Assembly (NCBI GenBank): GCA_905250025.1 | Contig: CAJNOJ010000017.1 | Coordinates: forward strand, 434,001 to 498,000 | Direction: 5' to 3' | DNA from: Adineta ricciae | Lineage: Eukaryota; Rotifera; Eurotatoria; Adinetida; Adinetidae | Length of the DNA: 64,000 nt | In this document: piece by piece, positions 62,801 to 64,000 of the stretch | How positions within the stretch are numbered: the first letter of the stretch is position 1 | Layout of the letters: each line of letters starts with the position of its first letter | The notes under the pieces: model-generated | Database searches by the model: none | What the model was told of the DNA's origin: nothing | What the model saw: the letters and a program-made list of their open reading frames with translations, nothing else | Translations under genes and position numbers: made by a program

Positions 62801-64000
62801 GTTCGCGGCGTTGGTAGTTTACTTTCTTCATCCAGCAGATCGAAACAACCAGTCGTTTTTGCTTCGATCAAGTCTAAATATGTCATAGATCAACGTCACT
62901 ATTTCGTTTGTAAAAACCGGAACAAACATTATCATTTATCATGCAAATAAAACAAAGCTGGAGGAAGATTCATGCTAACTTCCAAACTTTTTTTTATAGG
63001 CGCATGATTATTGCTGTGGAATGAATAGAAGCAAAAAAAAGGATGGTTATGCTGAACTCAGTTGCGGTGAACACTTGGATATTTCAAATACTTCGACAAA
63101 CGGAGATCACAATTTCATGTGTCTATCCTCATAGCGGTAAGGTATTGTTTGTGACAGTCATGCAAAACACACGAAGACATATACACACACACAAAACTTT
63201 AGTTTGAGAAAAATAAAGGTAAACATTTGCCCCTACCAAGCTCCTGTTTGATTGAAAAGAAAGAGAGAAAATAATCAAAGACAATACCGAAGAGACGAAA
63301 TTCTTTACTTACCGATACAATCTTGATTATCGATGTAACTGATCTTTTTCAAGCCGAGACCTTCTTTATCGTATAGTAATTGTTCTTCTTTGAGAATGCG
63401 TTCGTTGAAGAATTGTTGTAATTTTTCATTACAATAACTAAAATTCAAGAGAAATCAAATCTGATAAAATCTCAGCAAATCTACGTACTTGATACAGAAT
63501 TGTTCGAAGGAATTTATTGGAAAATATTCAAAACCAGCAATGTCAAGAATGCCAATATAAGATGAAGATGAACTGAATGGAATAGATTTATTGACAAACA
63601 TGACGATTTGATCGAATAATCGCACATAAATTGCTTTGGCCAATGCGTCACGTGCATTTTGTGCTTCGTGAACTTTCAATGGAACCCTAGAACGAAAACA
63701 AAATGCAATTCGTTCCCAGCAAAATCAGACCATTTTACATACGGTATCACAGTTCCTTTCATACTACTCGTTGTTTTCGTCATTAAAATTCTTGTAATCA
63801 ACGCGTTGCGTAAATCTCGTTGATCCAAGCCAAGCATTTCACCTGTGATCATTAACGATTGTTCAGTTGTTCTTGTTATCTTGCAACCGCCTTTGGTACT
63901 CTCGGGATCATCTTCGAAATTAATATTTCCAAGGTGCAAAACAGCTGCCACAGTACTATAGATGTTTAGCTTGTCTTGTTCTGTCAAACCCATTTGACTC
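59881..64000 (-). CDS. MYO6: Unconventional myosin VI heavy chain (3' two thirds)
   Basis: Myosin VI walks to the actin minus end in endocytosis and stereocilia or epithelial anchoring. Seventeen exons run from the right edge: 64000-63743, 63686-63489, 63437-63313, 62873-62746, 62687-62592, 62534-62334, 62275-62182, 62114-61776, 61718-61628, 61578-61428, 61358-61218, 61168-61092, 61037-60962, 60912-60690, 60631-60470, 60412-60185, 60134-59881. About 946 residues are in the window. Motor parts include [45 protein letters not shown] and [17 protein letters not shown]. The reverse-gear insert is seen in [18 protein letters not shown], then an IQ-like helix, a three-helix segment and a charged single helix. 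The cargo domain has the RRL motif ([12 protein letters not shown]), [20 protein letters not shown] and [10 protein letters not shown]. The N-terminal motor is outside. Confidence 0.97.

Overview
This is eukaryotic, animal-type nuclear DNA. It is AT-rich, and its genes are cut by many very short GT-AG introns, mostly 45-65 nt. The protein set is metazoan: myosin VI, FBXL4, metaxin 2, TACO1, clathrin light chain, an SLC9 exchanger, a TASK-type K2P channel, an RD3-like protein and a CatSper-type channel. Compact genes with tiny introns, a cytosine deaminase of the fungal/bacterial kind, and Gln/Ser-rich low-complexity proteins point to a rotifer, most likely a bdelloid. That assignment is an inference; no marker gene proves it. 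No rRNA, tRNA, CRISPR array or intact transposon was recognised.

Layout, left to right. 1-9.5 kb: 3' part of an SLC20 phosphate transporter (+), complete Ku80/XRCC5 (+), TMEM26-like protein (-), CatSper2-like sperm-type Ca2+ channel (+), and a small membrane-protein ORF (-). 10-18 kb: RECQL/RecQ1 helicase (+), a propeller-like orphan (+), a calmodulin-like EF-hand protein (+), an FCY1-type cytosine deaminase (-), and a Ser/Thr-rich orphan with a possible ankyrin-like segment (+). 18-27 kb: a fused full-length ABCD-type ABC transporter (-), a short-chain dehydrogenase (+), and a rhodopsin-class GPCR (-). 27-30 kb is gene-poor. 30-35 kb: a PLAC8-family protein (+) and an SLC9 Na+/H+ exchanger (-).

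35-50 kb: a doubtful small Gln/His-rich gene (+), an RD3-like protein (+), TACO1 (-), clathrin light chain (-), metaxin 2 (-), a coiled-coil orphan (-), a large Pro/Gln-rich repeat protein (-), FBXL4 (+) and a BTB protein (-). 53-55 kb: a TASK-type K2P channel (+). 55-59.9 kb is a gene desert with a strong G-quadruplex motif near its right end. 59.9-64 kb: the 3' two thirds of myosin VI (-), running off the right edge.

Gene models were built by joining exons in frame. For each complete multi-exon gene the summed exon length is divisible by three, which supports the splice choices. Neighbours are functionally unrelated for the most part, as expected for an animal genome. Two thematic groupings are noted without claiming they are functional: Ku80 and RecQ1 (double-strand break repair and helicase) within 13 kb, and three nuclear-encoded mitochondrial genes (TACO1, metaxin 2, FBXL4) within 12 kb. 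The most interesting items are the CatSper2-like channel, which would be paradoxical in an all-female lineage, the non-animal cytosine deaminase, and the fused ABCD transporter.
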